Assembly (NCBI RefSeq): GCF_021789315.1
Contig: NZ_CP084561.1
Location: 3,906,001 to 3,970,000 of the forward strand
DNA length: 64,000 bases
Origin: Arthrobacter sp. FW305-BF8
GTDB lineage: Bacteria; Actinomycetota; Actinomycetes; Actinomycetales; Micrococcaceae
Reading direction: 5' to 3'
Below the pieces are notes generated by a model. That model worked only from the letters and a program-made list of their open reading frames with translations, was not told where the DNA came from and ran no database searches. Both the position numbers and the translations under genes were made by a program. The first letter of the stretch is position 1. Every line of letters starts with the position of its first letter. Below, piece by piece: positions 16,936-25,577 of this stretch.

Positions 16936-17340
16936 GTGAACGATGACTCCAAAGGCGCCCTGCACCATATTGAACTGTGGGTACCGAACCTGAGACGAGC
17001 CAAAGATGAATGGGGATGGATCCTGTCCCGCTTGGGATACGAGACTTATCAGAATTGGGGAAGCGGAATCAGCTGGCGGCTGGGTCCAACTTACATAGTT
17101 GTCGAAGAGTCACCGGACTTAAGCAGCCGAGAACATCAGCGCACCGCGCCTGGCCTGAATCACTTGGCGTTCAAGGCCGGGAGCAGAGAATGTCTAGACG
17201 CTCTGACCGAAGAGAGCGCGCATCACGGCTGGAGCCCTCTGTTCATGGACAAGTACCCGCATGCTGGCGGACCCGATCACTACGCCGCTTATCTCGTAAA
17301 CTCCGATGGCTTCGAACTAGAACTGGTGGCCACAGCATAG
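16936..17340 (+). CDS. VOC (glyoxalase/dioxygenase) superfamily protein
   Basis: The 134-residue protein starts at a GTG. The opening strand LHHIELWVPNLRRAKDEWGW is typical of vicinal-oxygen-chelate proteins. It is followed by PGLNHLAFKAGS for the second beta-alpha-beta-beta-beta module and ends with YLVNSDGFELELVA, which carries the last metal-ligand Glu position. His in both HHIEL and NHLAF supports a metal site. This is the only island gene with a recognisable catalytic fold; substrate unknown. Confidence 0.82.
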   Translation: MNDDSKGALHHIELWVPNLRRAKDEWGWILSRLGYETYQNWGSGISWRLGPTYIVVEESPDLSSREHQRTAPGLNHLAFKAGSRECLDALTEESAHHGWSPLFMDKYPHAGGPDHYAAYLVNSDGFELELVATA

Positions 17341-17442
17341 GGCTTAGGAACGCTCCGCTCGGGGTTCCCTTTGCCGGGGGCCTTAGCGTTGCACGAACCG
17401 GGCAAGATAACCTGACGGCGACAGCACGGCACCCGCTGGATG

Positions 17443-18081
17443 CTACTTTTGTGTTCTCCGAGGACTCGATGAAGTTTGCCTGTTGGCGTACGCCAGGACT
17501 AAAAGCGCGGAAATGACGGCCGCGCTGGTCCTCAAGACGTCTCCGATAACTTCTCCGGCCGGCAGTAGCCAAATCGCGAGTAATGACAATCCAAATGCTG
17601 CGGCAAAGATGAGAACGCAAACCAAAATCAGGCTTCGAATTGAGTCAATGCGCTTCATGAGTGTGCCGACATCGTCAGCACGGGTCGGGCTGAAGGCAGC
17701 GGCTCGTTGTGAGAGCAGGGGCTGCCCCGCTCCGGTTCGGACTTCATTCAGCAGGTCGGTCAGCCTGGCATTGAGGTCTCGTTCTCCCCAGAAGAGCTTC
17801 TTGGTCAAGTACCACCCCAGGCGGTCGTAGGCGGAAGACATGACTCTGACTCCTTCTGCGTCCGACCTGACGATCACTTCGAGCCCGACAGGAAAACGTT
17901 TGAAACTCAAAAAGGCTCCGAACAGACGGAATAGAGTGTCTGATCCCGCCCGGACTTCAATGCCGGTCTGAGTGCGATGAGGCCGCAGTCCAACGGAACC
18001 CGAGTGATCGACGATGCGGCCAGACAGAAGAGTGGCGTCTTCAGCGACCGTGAAGCTGTCTTCCATTGTGTAGCTCTTCAT
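17443..18081 (-). CDS. Unknown protein with soluble N-terminus and two C-terminal membrane helices
   Basis: The 212-residue protein starts at MKSYTMEDSF, with GGGGCGG upstream; the longer start at 18096 is less supported. Roughly 140 soluble residues precede two hydrophobic segments, SLILVCVLIFAAAFGLSLLAIWLLP and VISALLVLAYANR, with a short polar Ser/Arg tail. No domain is recognised. It lies alone in the island, 215 nt from the next minus-strand gene. Confidence 0.6.
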   Translation of the reverse strand: MKSYTMEDSFTVAEDATLLSGRIVDHSGSVGLRPHRTQTGIEVRAGSDTLFRLFGAFLSFKRFPVGLEVIVRSDAEGVRVMSSAYDRLGWYLTKKLFWGERDLNARLTDLLNEVRTGAGQPLLSQRAAAFSPTRADDVGTLMKRIDSIRSLILVCVLIFAAAFGLSLLAIWLLPAGEVIGDVLRTSAAVISALLVLAYANRQTSSSPRRTQK

Positions 18082-18311
18082 ATGACCGCCCCACATAGAT
18101 TCAATTGAGGAATGTCCTGTTGGCGCAATTCAATATCAGTATGGTCGGTGGAGTTGGAGTTGCACACTGATTAGTGCGTTGAAACTGCACTCGCTCACGA
18201 TTCCATTCGGCATCCACGCAGCAACGGTCCCGCTACGGGTTCCTTTGCCGTGCGTCCCCGTGGGCTACGGGATCCGAAATGCGCGATCCGGGCCCTCAAC
18301 GGGATGTGCCC

Positions 18312-18542
18312 TTAGCGCCCGGCAATGAGGCCGTAAATAGCGAATCCGGTTCCAATGAGAATCCAAGAAACTGCGATCAAACGTACTCTTGGGGTCTCGC
18401 GTTGCGTCCACCAAGCTATGTCCGCGCTTGAGGAGAACCATGTCCGTATGATCGCAGCCCTCCTTGCTAGAGGCCGCGATATTGCCACGACGAACATACC
18501 GGCGCCAACGAGAATCAAGCCGAACAACGTTGCTGGTGCCAC
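18312..18542 (-). CDS. Small two-helix membrane protein, unknown
   Basis: The 76-residue protein starts at GTG 18542 with AGGAG eight nt upstream. Helices are ATLFGLILVGAGMFVVAIS and LIAVSWILIGTGFAIYGLIAG, separated by a Trp/Arg-rich loop. Family unknown. An overlapping plus-strand frame is longer but reads low-complexity Ser/Thr/Pro sequence and is less credible. Confidence 0.5.
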   Translation of the reverse strand: MAPATLFGLILVGAGMFVVAISRPLARRAAIIRTWFSSSADIAWWTQRETPRVRLIAVSWILIGTGFAIYGLIAGR

Positions 18543-18725
18543 CCTGCATCTCCTGACTTTTCAGGCTGCTCTCGTGGGCACCAGCGTAGCCGTCGAACAG
18601 ACGTTCGTGGGCATTCCCCCCACGCGGTCAGCTCGTCCCGTCCACTTCCCCGTTCACCCTTCCTCTTCCCCGGGGCGCATTCCGAGTACCACTTCGCCCG
18701 TCCACAGGAAAACGCCTTGTTGCTC

Positions 18726-19049
18726 TCAGCTGGGCGACGAAATCCATATCTCTCCACTGGTGAGAGTCCGGGTGAGGCATTCGGCGATGCGCACCGCGTC
18801 CTTTTCCCCCGAACCCGGCAAGAGTCTGATGCCAAGTTGTGAGGCCGGCAGGTCGTTGGAGACGACTGCTTTTTCGACGCTGGGGTCTTTGTCGCAGGGG
18901 CTCAGCGTGTCATATCTGGGGTGACTTGCACCGACGTTCCAGGAGCTGTCGCTGCTGAAGGTCCGACGAAACGAGTCGGACGGCGCTCCACTACATCCCG
19001 CCAGGATCAGGACTAGGACTGGTGAGCTTATTTTCAGAAGCGTGCACAC
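18726..19049 (-). CDS. Small lipoprotein, unknown
   Basis: The 107-residue protein has a short signal sequence ending in lipobox LAGC (LVLILAGCSGAPS), so it is probably exported and lipidated. The mature part has a conserved-looking core with two Cys (SPCDKD, IAECLTRTL). It begins two nt after the stop of the adjacent membrane gene, implying an operon. Start is GTG. Function unknown. Confidence 0.55.
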   Translation of the reverse strand: MCTLLKISSPVLVLILAGCSGAPSDSFRRTFSSDSSWNVGASHPRYDTLSPCDKDPSVEKAVVSNDLPASQLGIRLLPGSGEKDAVRIAECLTRTLTSGEIWISSPS

Positions 19050-19051
19050 GA

Positions 19052-19354
19052 CTAGTGCATTGAGGCCGGGGGGTTCTCCACGGGCTCAGCTGCTTGAGTG
19101 GTCCTGGTGTCGAGATAGCGCATGACCAGTGCCGCGCCGATAAGGGCAGCAGAAAACGGCATACACGCCACGGTGGCGAGCAAGTACAGCTGCGTAAGGA
19201 TCACAAAGAACAAGTTGGCACCGTTGAATGACACCACCCCAAAGTTCTGCAGGAAGAGGTTAGAGAAAATCATGACAAGAGCGCCAATCACCCCCACGGC
19301 AATTCCAGCGCGGAGCGTACGGGCGTACAGCGATGGTTTACGTCTCTGCTCCAT
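19052..19354 (-). CDS. Two-helix membrane protein, unknown
   Basis: The 100-residue protein has GGGGGAT three nt before its ATG. Long hydrophobic segments are AGIAVGVIGALVMIFSNLFL and FVILTQLYLLATVACMPFSAALIGAALVM. The polar C-terminal tail ends in ENPPASMH. It is followed two nt later by the lipoprotein gene, so the two may form a small envelope unit. Family unknown. Confidence 0.58.
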   Translation of the reverse strand: MEQRRKPSLYARTLRAGIAVGVIGALVMIFSNLFLQNFGVVSFNGANLFFVILTQLYLLATVACMPFSAALIGAALVMRYLDTRTTQAAEPVENPPASMH

Positions 19355-19579
19355 TTATCCCCCATATGCCATTCGATAGTGCACGTAGGTTTAGCTAAGC
19401 ACTAGGTCAGCGGAGTCACAACAGCCACGGCGTGGACTCGTTCTACACCGTGGAGTTTGCGCTAACGGGTCAGTGCATACCGCCTTCCGGGTGCTCGTTC
19501 GTGGTTCCCGTCGCGGAGGGATCAACGCTGGTCGATCCTTTCATTGATTTGCACGTTCCGTTAGTGGATCGTTTGCTCC

Positions 19580-19921
19580 ATGAGCCGGGGGAAGCCAATC
19601 GCGCTGTCAGTGATATGTGCCTCGTTGGTGTTGGCTGGGGTTGTCGCCGCCATGAGGTTATGGAACGTGCATCAGCAGACGTCGGACTGGGTCCTTTCAC
19701 CCAAGGAAGTGCCTTCCAAAGTGCAATTTGCCGACCGCGAATACAACTGCGGTCCAGATGCGAAGCCCGCCGAGCACGATATGTCCGGCCTGAAGTCCCA
19801 AGGTACGACAGCGGGAGGAGCTGAGATTTTTGCGCAGCCACCTTCTTCTTCTGCCCGAGTCTTTATCATTGTTCGAACGGATCAGGGCACTTTCGGGTGC
19901 GATCTAATGGGCGGACCCTAG
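19580..19921 (+). CDS. Secreted or membrane-anchored small protein, unknown
   Basis: The 113-residue protein opens with a basic n-region and hydrophobic segment ALSVICASLVLAGVVAAMRL, consistent with a signal anchor. An exported domain with two cysteines (EYNCGPDAK and FGCDLMGG) that could form a disulfide follows. No clear ribosome site precedes the ATG, so an alternative start is possible. Family unknown. Confidence 0.5.
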   Translation: MSRGKPIALSVICASLVLAGVVAAMRLWNVHQQTSDWVLSPKEVPSKVQFADREYNCGPDAKPAEHDMSGLKSQGTTAGGAEIFAQPPSSSARVFIIVRTDQGTFGCDLMGGP

Positions 19922-20047
19922 CCGACCTGATTAGATGTCGTTGTGGGTTCCTGAGGCGGGGCGGTCGGCTTTGTTGCATGCAGTTGCTGATCCCGGCGCC
20001 GGCATCAGCAACCATCGCAGTGCCTGCTGCTGTGACAATAGTTGGCG

Positions 20048-20440
20048 TTAGCTCGAGTGGGGACGGGCCTGTGGAAGCCGGCCTCTGGCGAAGGCGTCAA
20101 CAAGCTGATCCACATCGTGCAGGCACTCGCGTGGCGCGGTCGCGTCACCTGTCTCCCAGATCCATTCCTGGTACTCGACGTCGCCTGATACGGATACGTC
20201 ATGATCGGGGTTGTCGTACCAAACCTCCATCACCTTCCCGGTATCCGCTGCTTGGGAAATCTCGGTGCGCCATCCATTAACGGTTGCGTGGCCGCCTTCC
20301 CATCCCTCATAGGAATGGGCCACAAAGATGCTGCCCTCATTCCGGGCCGCGGCGGAATGAATAGTCGCACGGAGATCGAGTAAAAATTCCGGCATGACAG
20401 GTTCGGCAAGCGCACGGCTCTTCCTAGGACGCCTGCTCAT
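20048..20440 (-). CDS. Small acidic soluble protein, unknown
   Basis: The 130-residue protein is rich in Trp and acidic residues (AHSYEGWEGGHATVNGWRTE; DVSVSGDVEYQEWIWETGD). It has a basic N-terminal extension and a short basic tail. An internal start at MPEFLLDL (20395) is possible. The alternation looks like a compact beta-rich protein, but I do not recognise it. It lies between island genes and the IS30 remnant. Confidence 0.55.
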   Translation of the reverse strand: MSRRPRKSRALAEPVMPEFLLDLRATIHSAAARNEGSIFVAHSYEGWEGGHATVNGWRTEISQAADTGKVMEVWYDNPDHDVSVSGDVEYQEWIWETGDATAPRECLHDVDQLVDAFARGRLPQARPHSS

Positions 20441-20650
20441 CCTTAAGACTCGGCTCGTTTATTCATGAATTCAGTTTGCCAGCAGTCCGCCCGCCCCCAA
20501 ATAGCCCCTCGAATGCCGCGACAAGGGCCCGGGAACTCTTAGCGGGCCAAATAACTGAGAGCTTCAGCAGTGTCCCTTCTAGGGTTCCAGTGGACTAGAC
20601 CTAGCGGACTGTGCCGCGAAAGTTTTCCCAAAAAGCGGAGGAGGCGACCT

Positions 20651-20812
20651 TCACTCCGGACGGATGTCAGCCCAGACGTCCCCGAGGAGCGGGCCGCCAG
20701 GCGGCTGTAGCTTGTAGTAGCGCTTCATCAGTTCCCGGATTTCTTCGTCTCTGGCCTCGACCTGATCCACAAAGCTTTCAATGGATGATGCGATGTGTTC
20801 AGCCAGCGGCGC
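20651..20812 (-). pseudogene. 3' fragment of an unknown gene abutting the IS30 remnant
   Basis: The minus strand reads AEHIASSIESFVDQVEARDE followed by EIRELMKRYYKLQPPGG and on to a TGA at 20651. This is clearly protein-like, with a coiled-coil-forming Glu/Arg helix, but has no start of its own. It joins IS30 sequence in another frame near 20812. It appears to be the C-terminus of a gene truncated by the insertion element. Confidence 0.45.
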
Positions 20813-21425
20813 TGTTTTGCGGGCGCCGACTCACCCGTCCGGACCGCAGCGCCGTCGCAACTTCCAGGCGCAAGGATCCGCGGCCCTGGACGTAGAGGGT
20901 CTGGTAGATCGTTTCGTGTGACACCTGCATCTCCGGATTCTCTGGATGCTCCACCTTCAGTCGGCCAGCGACCTGTTCCGGGCTGAACCGGCCGGTGAGC
21001 ATCGTGGTGACCTGTTCCCGTAACGCTAACCCGTCCAACTTCCGCGGCTTCGGCCTGCGGGCACGAGCCCACGTCTGCTCCTGCGCGAGCGATGGCGAAT
21101 ACCTGTCGCCGACCCGATTCCTTGCGACCTCCCGGCTGATCGTCGACGGAGCCCGGCCCAGAACGGCGGCGATACGACGCACTCAATGGCCCTGGGCGAG
21201 CTGGAAGCCGATCTCTTCCCGCTCAAGCAACGACAAAAGCCCTGCACGGGGCACACTGAAATCCGGAACCGGCGATGGCAACACCTTCTGATGGTCGCTC
21301 AACCACCGGTACGCGGTCGGACGCGACACCCCGGCGGCCTGTGCCGCTACGGCTACCGACAGCCCGGCATCCAGCCCTTCCCAGAACGCTAAACGAACAC
21401 TCAACGGCGACCACGGTCTGCCCAT
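20813..21425 (-). pseudogene. IS30-family transposase, interrupted and truncated
   Basis: The N-terminal helix-turn-helix half begins near MGRPWSPLSVRLAFWEGLDA. An in-frame TGA at 21183-21185 interrupts it (QGH-stop-VRRIAAVLGRAPSTIS), and the IS30 core continues in the same frame as FSPEQVAGRLKVEHPENPEM then VSHETIYQTLYVQGRG. Sequence stops matching at about 20812, before the DDE catalytic core, so the element cannot transpose itself. The segment GGTGTTGCACTCACC just upstream (about 21450) resembles an IS30 end. Confidence 0.8.
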
Positions 21426-21590
21426 CGACGACACCCGACAGAATTCAGGGTGTTGCACTCACCACCTGAACTCGCCACCCTAGGGTTTTGCGACATTCTG
21501 GAAGGACGATGGCTTAAGGGCGACTCCCGTTTTGATTGCCACTTTCTACTTTCGTCGTAACGACGCCCTAACGCACCGGGCTTGGTGCAG

Positions 21591-21874
21591 ATAAGGCTGA
21601 AGGTGAAGCACCGGGACGTCCTCGACGTAGTCTGCGCCGCTGTCACCGGACCCGTCAACCAGCCCTGGCATGAGGAAATCATCGAATCAGCCCTCAACAG
21701 ATTCAGCAAGGACAAGGCGCCGTGCGGCTCACCCCCGTCGAACCGGTCGTCGTCGAGGTGTCGGCCGACGTCGCGCCGTCCGGGCACTCCTTCCGCCACC
21801 CCCTGCGCTTCCGCAGGGTTCGCCCGGAACTGGAGCCGGACGCCGTCGAGCTCCCCGCGCGCCTGCCCGTGTAG
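21591..21874 (+). pseudogene. ATP-dependent DNA ligase, 3' fragment right of the island
   Basis: The frame reads IRLKVKHRDVLDVVCAAVTG then PVNQPWHEEIIESALNRFSK. After a one-base loss near 21734 it reads VRLTPVEPVVVEVSADVAPS then GHSFRHPLRFRRVRPELEP to TAG at 21872-21874. KVKHR is ligase motif V and the rest is the OB-fold/C-terminus. A segment between PVNQ and PWHEE is also missing. It continues the fragment at 12.95-13.15 kb almost exactly, so the two flanked one gene before the island entered. Confidence 0.75.
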
Positions 21875-21924
21875 CGGCCCGTCCCAGCCCTCGCCACGGG
21901 CCGCGTTTCGTGCAACGATGCGGC

Positions 21925-22569
21925 ATGACCACCAGCACCGGCCACATCGTCCTGCTCGGGGACTCGATCTTCGACAACAAGGCCTATGTCAACGGCGGGC
22001 CCGACGTCGTCGAGCAGTTGTGCGGCGAGCTCCCGCCCGGCTGGCACGCAACGCTGCTGGCAGTGGACGGCGACGTGATAGCGGGCGTTCGCCGGCAGCT
22101 GCTTACCCTTCCCGACGACGCCACCCACCTCGTGGTCAGCGTCGGCGGCAATGATGCTCTCGGCTTCGCCCACCTGCTTGAAGCACCCGCCCGCTCTGTG
22201 GCGGAGGCGCTGGACATGTTCGCCGACGCCCAAGAGCGCTTCGCCGCTGACTATGAGCTAATGGCCGAAGCGGTCTCAGCGACGGGGCTGCCTGCAGCGG
22301 TGTGCACCATTTACGACACTCCCGCCTCCGGGCCCTTCTACCGGCTGATCAGGACCGCCCTCACGGTCTTCAACGACTCCATCACCAGGGCAGCGTTCTC
22401 CCGGGGCCTCAGCCTGCTGGACCTCCGGCTGGTCTGCAACGACGACGGCGACTACGCGAACCCGATCGAGCCCTCCGCCCAAGGAGGTTCCAAGATCGCA
22501 AAAGCCGTCACCGCCCTGACAGATCCAACCCGCGAGGTGCCGCGGTCAGCCGTCATCGGCGGCAGCTGA
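21925..22569 (+). CDS. SGNH/GDSL hydrolase-like protein
   Basis: The 214-residue protein starts at ATG 21925. Block I is LLGDSIFDN (Ser14 nucleophile) and block III is SVGGNDALGFAHLL. The usual C-terminal DxxH pair is not evident: the corresponding end reads NPIEPSAQGGSKIA. Either this is a subfamily with a different charge relay or it is non-hydrolytic. No signal peptide. It begins 50 nt after the ligase remnant and is transcribed alone. Esterase-type activity is inferred from the fold. Confidence 0.82.
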   Translation: MTTSTGHIVLLGDSIFDNKAYVNGGPDVVEQLCGELPPGWHATLLAVDGDVIAGVRRQLLTLPDDATHLVVSVGGNDALGFAHLLEAPARSVAEALDMFADAQERFAADYELMAEAVSATGLPAAVCTIYDTPASGPFYRLIRTALTVFNDSITRAAFSRGLSLLDLRLVCNDDGDYANPIEPSAQGGSKIAKAVTALTDPTREVPRSAVIGGS

Positions 22570-22749
22570 GCTCGCGCCTCCACTCGCGACAGCTGGACAA
22601 AAACTCCAGCTCCGCGAGCTTGGGAAACAAGCATCGCCGGCTGTCCCGCATCCATTGCTGGCTCCGGGCGCGGGGTCCACTATAGAGAAGAGCGGCAAGG
22701 CTCGCACCGGCCGGCAGCGCCCATGGCCTGACGGATCTAGGGGGCACCC

Positions 22750-24402
22750 ATGGACAAGATCGGTTCTGTTTTTCCAGACCGTCGTGCTGTGCTGAAGGCA
22801 GCCGGGATCGGGGCGGCCGGTGTTGCCGCCGCACCCCTTCTGGCCGCTTGCACCGGCGTACCCACAGTGGCTACGCCATCGGGTTCGGCCTCTCTGCTCC
22901 CGTCCCCGCCGGCACAGATCGCACCGTTGCTGGACAAGCCAAAAGTCACCAATGCCCTCGCCCAACTGGACGGATTGATCCGGAATGCCATGGAACAGAC
23001 CGGGCTGCCGGGAATGGCGGTGGCCGTGGTCTATCAGGACGAGGTGGTGTACTCCAAAGGCTTTGGGGTGCGGGAGGTCGGCAAACCGGAGGAGATAAGC
23101 CCCGACACGGTGTTCCAGCTGGCATCCGTGTCCAAGCCCATGGCGTCCACTGTGGTGGCAGGGGTGGTGGGGCGGCGGGTGATCGACTGGACCGACCGCG
23201 TCATTGAACACAACAAGAACTTCGCGCTCAAGGATGACTATGTCACGCGGAATGCGACCTTTGCCGATCTGCTGTCACACCGCAGCGGACTGAAAACAGG
23301 GTCGGGTGATCTGCTGGAAGACCTCGGGTTCGATCGTGCCTACATCCTCGGGCACCTCAACCAGGAGCCCCTCGACACGTTCCGGTCCAGTTACAACTAC
23401 AGCAATTTCGGCTACACGGAAGGCGGCCAGGCAGCAGCCGATGCCATGAAAATGTCGTGGGAGGATCTGGCCGACGAGATTCTGTTCCGGCCGCTGGGCA
23501 TGTCCGCCAGCAGCTACCGCCACTCCGCCTATGAGGAAGCGTCAAACAGGGCAACCATTCATGTCCCGCTCGGGAACAAGGTGTGGGCAGCGAAACACCG
23601 CCGCGATGCCGATTCCGAGGCCCCGGCGGGAGGCGCGAGTTCATCGGTGCAGGACCTGGCCAAATGGCTCCGGCTGCAACTCGGCAACGGCAGTTACGAA
23701 GGCAAGCCCGTCATTGATGCAGCCGCCCTCCAAACAACCCACGTTCCCCATGCGGTTTCCGGACCGGCGTCGACACCGGCCGCCCGCTCGCGTTTCTATG
23801 GGCTGGGCTGGAACGTCTCCTACGATGATCAGGCACGCGTCCAGGTCGGACACTCCGGGGCATTCAACCTCGGCGCAGCCACCGCCGTCTCCATGCTGCC
23901 TGGTGAGCAACTGGCCATCGTGGCCCTGACCAACGGAAGACCGCAGGGAATACCTGAAGCAATCACAGCCGGCTTCCTGGATACCGCGCAGCATGGATCC
24001 CCCACGGTTGACTGGCTCGCATTCACCGCGGGTGTCTTCAAACAGATTGATGAGTCCGAGAAACCCAAGGTGGATTACACCACAGCTCCGTCTGATGCTT
24101 CTCCTGCCAAGGCAAACAATGCCTACGCCGGCACTTACGGGAACTCCTACTTCGGCCCGCTTGTGGTGCTTGAGCAGGGCGGCAAACTGGCCATGAGAAT
24201 GGGACCGTCCGGCCGTCCCACGACATTCCCGCTTACCCACTTTGACGGCGACACCTTCAGCTTCGAATCCATCGGCGAGAACGCCAACGGCCTGGCCGGT
24301 GCGCTGTTTGCAGCGCCAGTCCGCGGCACCTCGCCACGCGTCGTCCTGGACTTCTACGACAGGACCGGGCTCGGAACGTTCACGAGGGCGGCGAAGGGCT
24401 AG
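22750..24402 (+). CDS. Class C beta-lactamase-related serine hydrolase, exported lipoprotein
   Basis: The 550-residue protein has a twin-arginine-like signal (DRRAVLKAAG) and lipobox LAAC (Cys34), implying Tat export and lipidation. The beta-lactamase/D-alanyl esterase fold is shown by SxxK (SVSK, Ser126-Lys129), a YSN motif within YNYSNFGY, and a late HSGAFNLGAATAVSML box in place of KTG. About 100 C-terminal residues (YAGTYGNSYFGPLVVLEQGG onward) match the DUF3471-type beta-barrel extension. Likely an esterase or peptidase on envelope substrates rather than an antibiotic-resistance enzyme. Confidence 0.9.
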   Translation: MDKIGSVFPDRRAVLKAAGIGAAGVAAAPLLAACTGVPTVATPSGSASLLPSPPAQIAPLLDKPKVTNALAQLDGLIRNAMEQTGLPGMAVAVVYQDEVVYSKGFGVREVGKPEEISPDTVFQLASVSKPMASTVVAGVVGRRVIDWTDRVIEHNKNFALKDDYVTRNATFADLLSHRSGLKTGSGDLLEDLGFDRAYILGHLNQEPLDTFRSSYNYSNFGYTEGGQAAADAMKMSWEDLADEILFRPLGMSASSYRHSAYEEASNRATIHVPLGNKVWAAKHRRDADSEAPAGGASSSVQDLAKWLRLQLGNGSYEGKPVIDAAALQTTHVPHAVSGPASTPAARSRFYGLGWNVSYDDQARVQVGHSGAFNLGAATAVSMLPGEQLAIVALTNGRPQGIPEAITAGFLDTAQHGSPTVDWLAFTAGVFKQIDESEKPKVDYTTAPSDASPAKANNAYAGTYGNSYFGPLVVLEQGGKLAMRMGPSGRPTTFPLTHFDGDTFSFESIGENANGLAGALFAAPVRGTSPRVVLDFYDRTGLGTFTRAAKG

Positions 24403-24430
24403 GGGCTTGGAGCGGAAAACTCCATAGGAA

Positions 24431-25438
24431 CTAGCGAAGGGGAGCCGTCGAGTTGCGGACCACCAGCCGGGGCGTGCTGGTCACATCGGCGATGGGCGCA
24501 CCGGGATCCTTGAGCCGCTCGAGGGCCACACGTCCGGCAGTTGTTCCCAGCTCCACTGCATGCAGGTCCACCGAGGTCAGGTCGATCCCGCGCAGCCGGG
24601 CCGTCCGTGAATCGTCGTAGCCCACGAGCGACAGGTCCCCGGGGATCGCCAGCCCCATCGCATACGCGGCCTCGCGGACACCCAGCGCGAACTGGTCGTT
24701 GTGCGTGAACACTGCCGTTGGCCGGTCCGGGCCGGCCAGCAGCTCCGCCGCTGCACGCTCCGCAGCCTCCTGCGTGAAGTCATCGGCCGCCACGGTCTGC
24801 GGGGCCAGGCCGGCGTCCCGCATCATCTGCTCGTAGGTTTCCCGGCGGACGGTATGGCCGTCAAAGGGCGGCCCGGCCATGTGCGCGATCCGCGTGTGCC
24901 CCAGCCCGAGGAGGTGTTCGACGGCGGCCCTCGCCCCGGCGCGGTCGTCAGGGTACACGCTGTCCACGCCCTCCACGCGGCGGGTGACACTCACCACCGG
25001 GATGATCTGCGCCAGTTCCCGGACCCGCTCGTCGGGATCCAGCAGCGCCGCGGCGATGATGATCCCCACCCGCGCCTCGATGAGTGAGTCCATCGCCCCC
25101 TGGTCCACGCCGCCGATGGAGCGGGAGACGCTGAGGATGAGCCGGTTGCCTGCCTGCGGCAGCGCCAGCCGCACGCCGTTGAGGACGTCGGAGTACACCT
25201 CGTTCCGGAGGTCAAGGAGGTAAAGCCCGACGGCGGTCCGGGACTTGCTGGCCAGTGCGGCGGCTGCCGCATTGTGCCGGTATCCCAGCCGCTTGGCGGC
25301 GTCGAAGATCGCCTGCCTGGTGTCCGGGCTGACGCCGGCAGCGTCGCGGAAGGCGAAGGAGACCAGCGTGCGGGAGACTCCGACTTCCCGCGCGACATCA
25401 GCCTGCGTGGCTGGCCGGTGCTGCCGCTGGATGCTCAT
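24431..25438 (-). CDS. LacI-family transcriptional regulator of the adjacent sugar porter
   Basis: The 335-residue protein starts at ATG 25438 with GGAGG upstream. The helix-turn-helix is ATQADVAREVGVSRTLVSFA, the hinge is YRHNAAAAALASKS, and the effector domain ends DLSLVGYDDSRTARLRGIDL. It is transcribed divergently from the MFS sugar porter, and the 139-nt gap contains a clean dyad. It probably represses the porter and itself until a sugar or cyclitol binds. The inducer is unknown; inositol is one candidate because of the porter type. Confidence 0.92.
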   Translation of the reverse strand: MSIQRQHRPATQADVAREVGVSRTLVSFAFRDAAGVSPDTRQAIFDAAKRLGYRHNAAAAALASKSRTAVGLYLLDLRNEVYSDVLNGVRLALPQAGNRLILSVSRSIGGVDQGAMDSLIEARVGIIIAAALLDPDERVRELAQIIPVVSVTRRVEGVDSVYPDDRAGARAAVEHLLGLGHTRIAHMAGPPFDGHTVRRETYEQMMRDAGLAPQTVAADDFTQEAAERAAAELLAGPDRPTAVFTHNDQFALGVREAAYAMGLAIPGDLSLVGYDDSRTARLRGIDLTSVDLHAVELGTTAGRVALERLKDPGAPIADVTSTPRLVVRNSTAPLR

Positions 25439-25482
25439 ACGGCCATCCTCCCACGGCGGGAAATACCTAAATTTCAGCAATT

Positions 25483-25524
25483 TGTAAGTTTGACCTTACA
25501 TTTAAGCCTTTCGCGCGTTAGTCT
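25483..25524 (+). promoter_or_regulatory. LacI-type operator and porter promoter
   Basis: A perfect dyad, TGTAAG-6 nt-CTTACA (25483-25500), lies between the divergent genes. A possible -35 TTACAT (25496-25501) overlaps it, with -10 TAGTCT (25519-25524) 17 nt later. The overlap fits repression of the porter by the divergent regulator. Confidence 0.6.
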
Positions 25525-25577
25525 GGGATGTGACAGCGGGCACATGTCCCGCGCAAACTTGAGACAAGGGAGTCCTT

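Noticed and set aside
18355..18924. 189-codon plus-strand frame across two minus-strand island genes
   Set aside because: Low-complexity Ser/Thr/Pro sequence; the minus-strand membrane protein and lipoprotein have clear topogenic signals.
20799..21425. Active IS30 element
   Set aside because: In-frame TGA and loss of the catalytic core rule out self-transposition.
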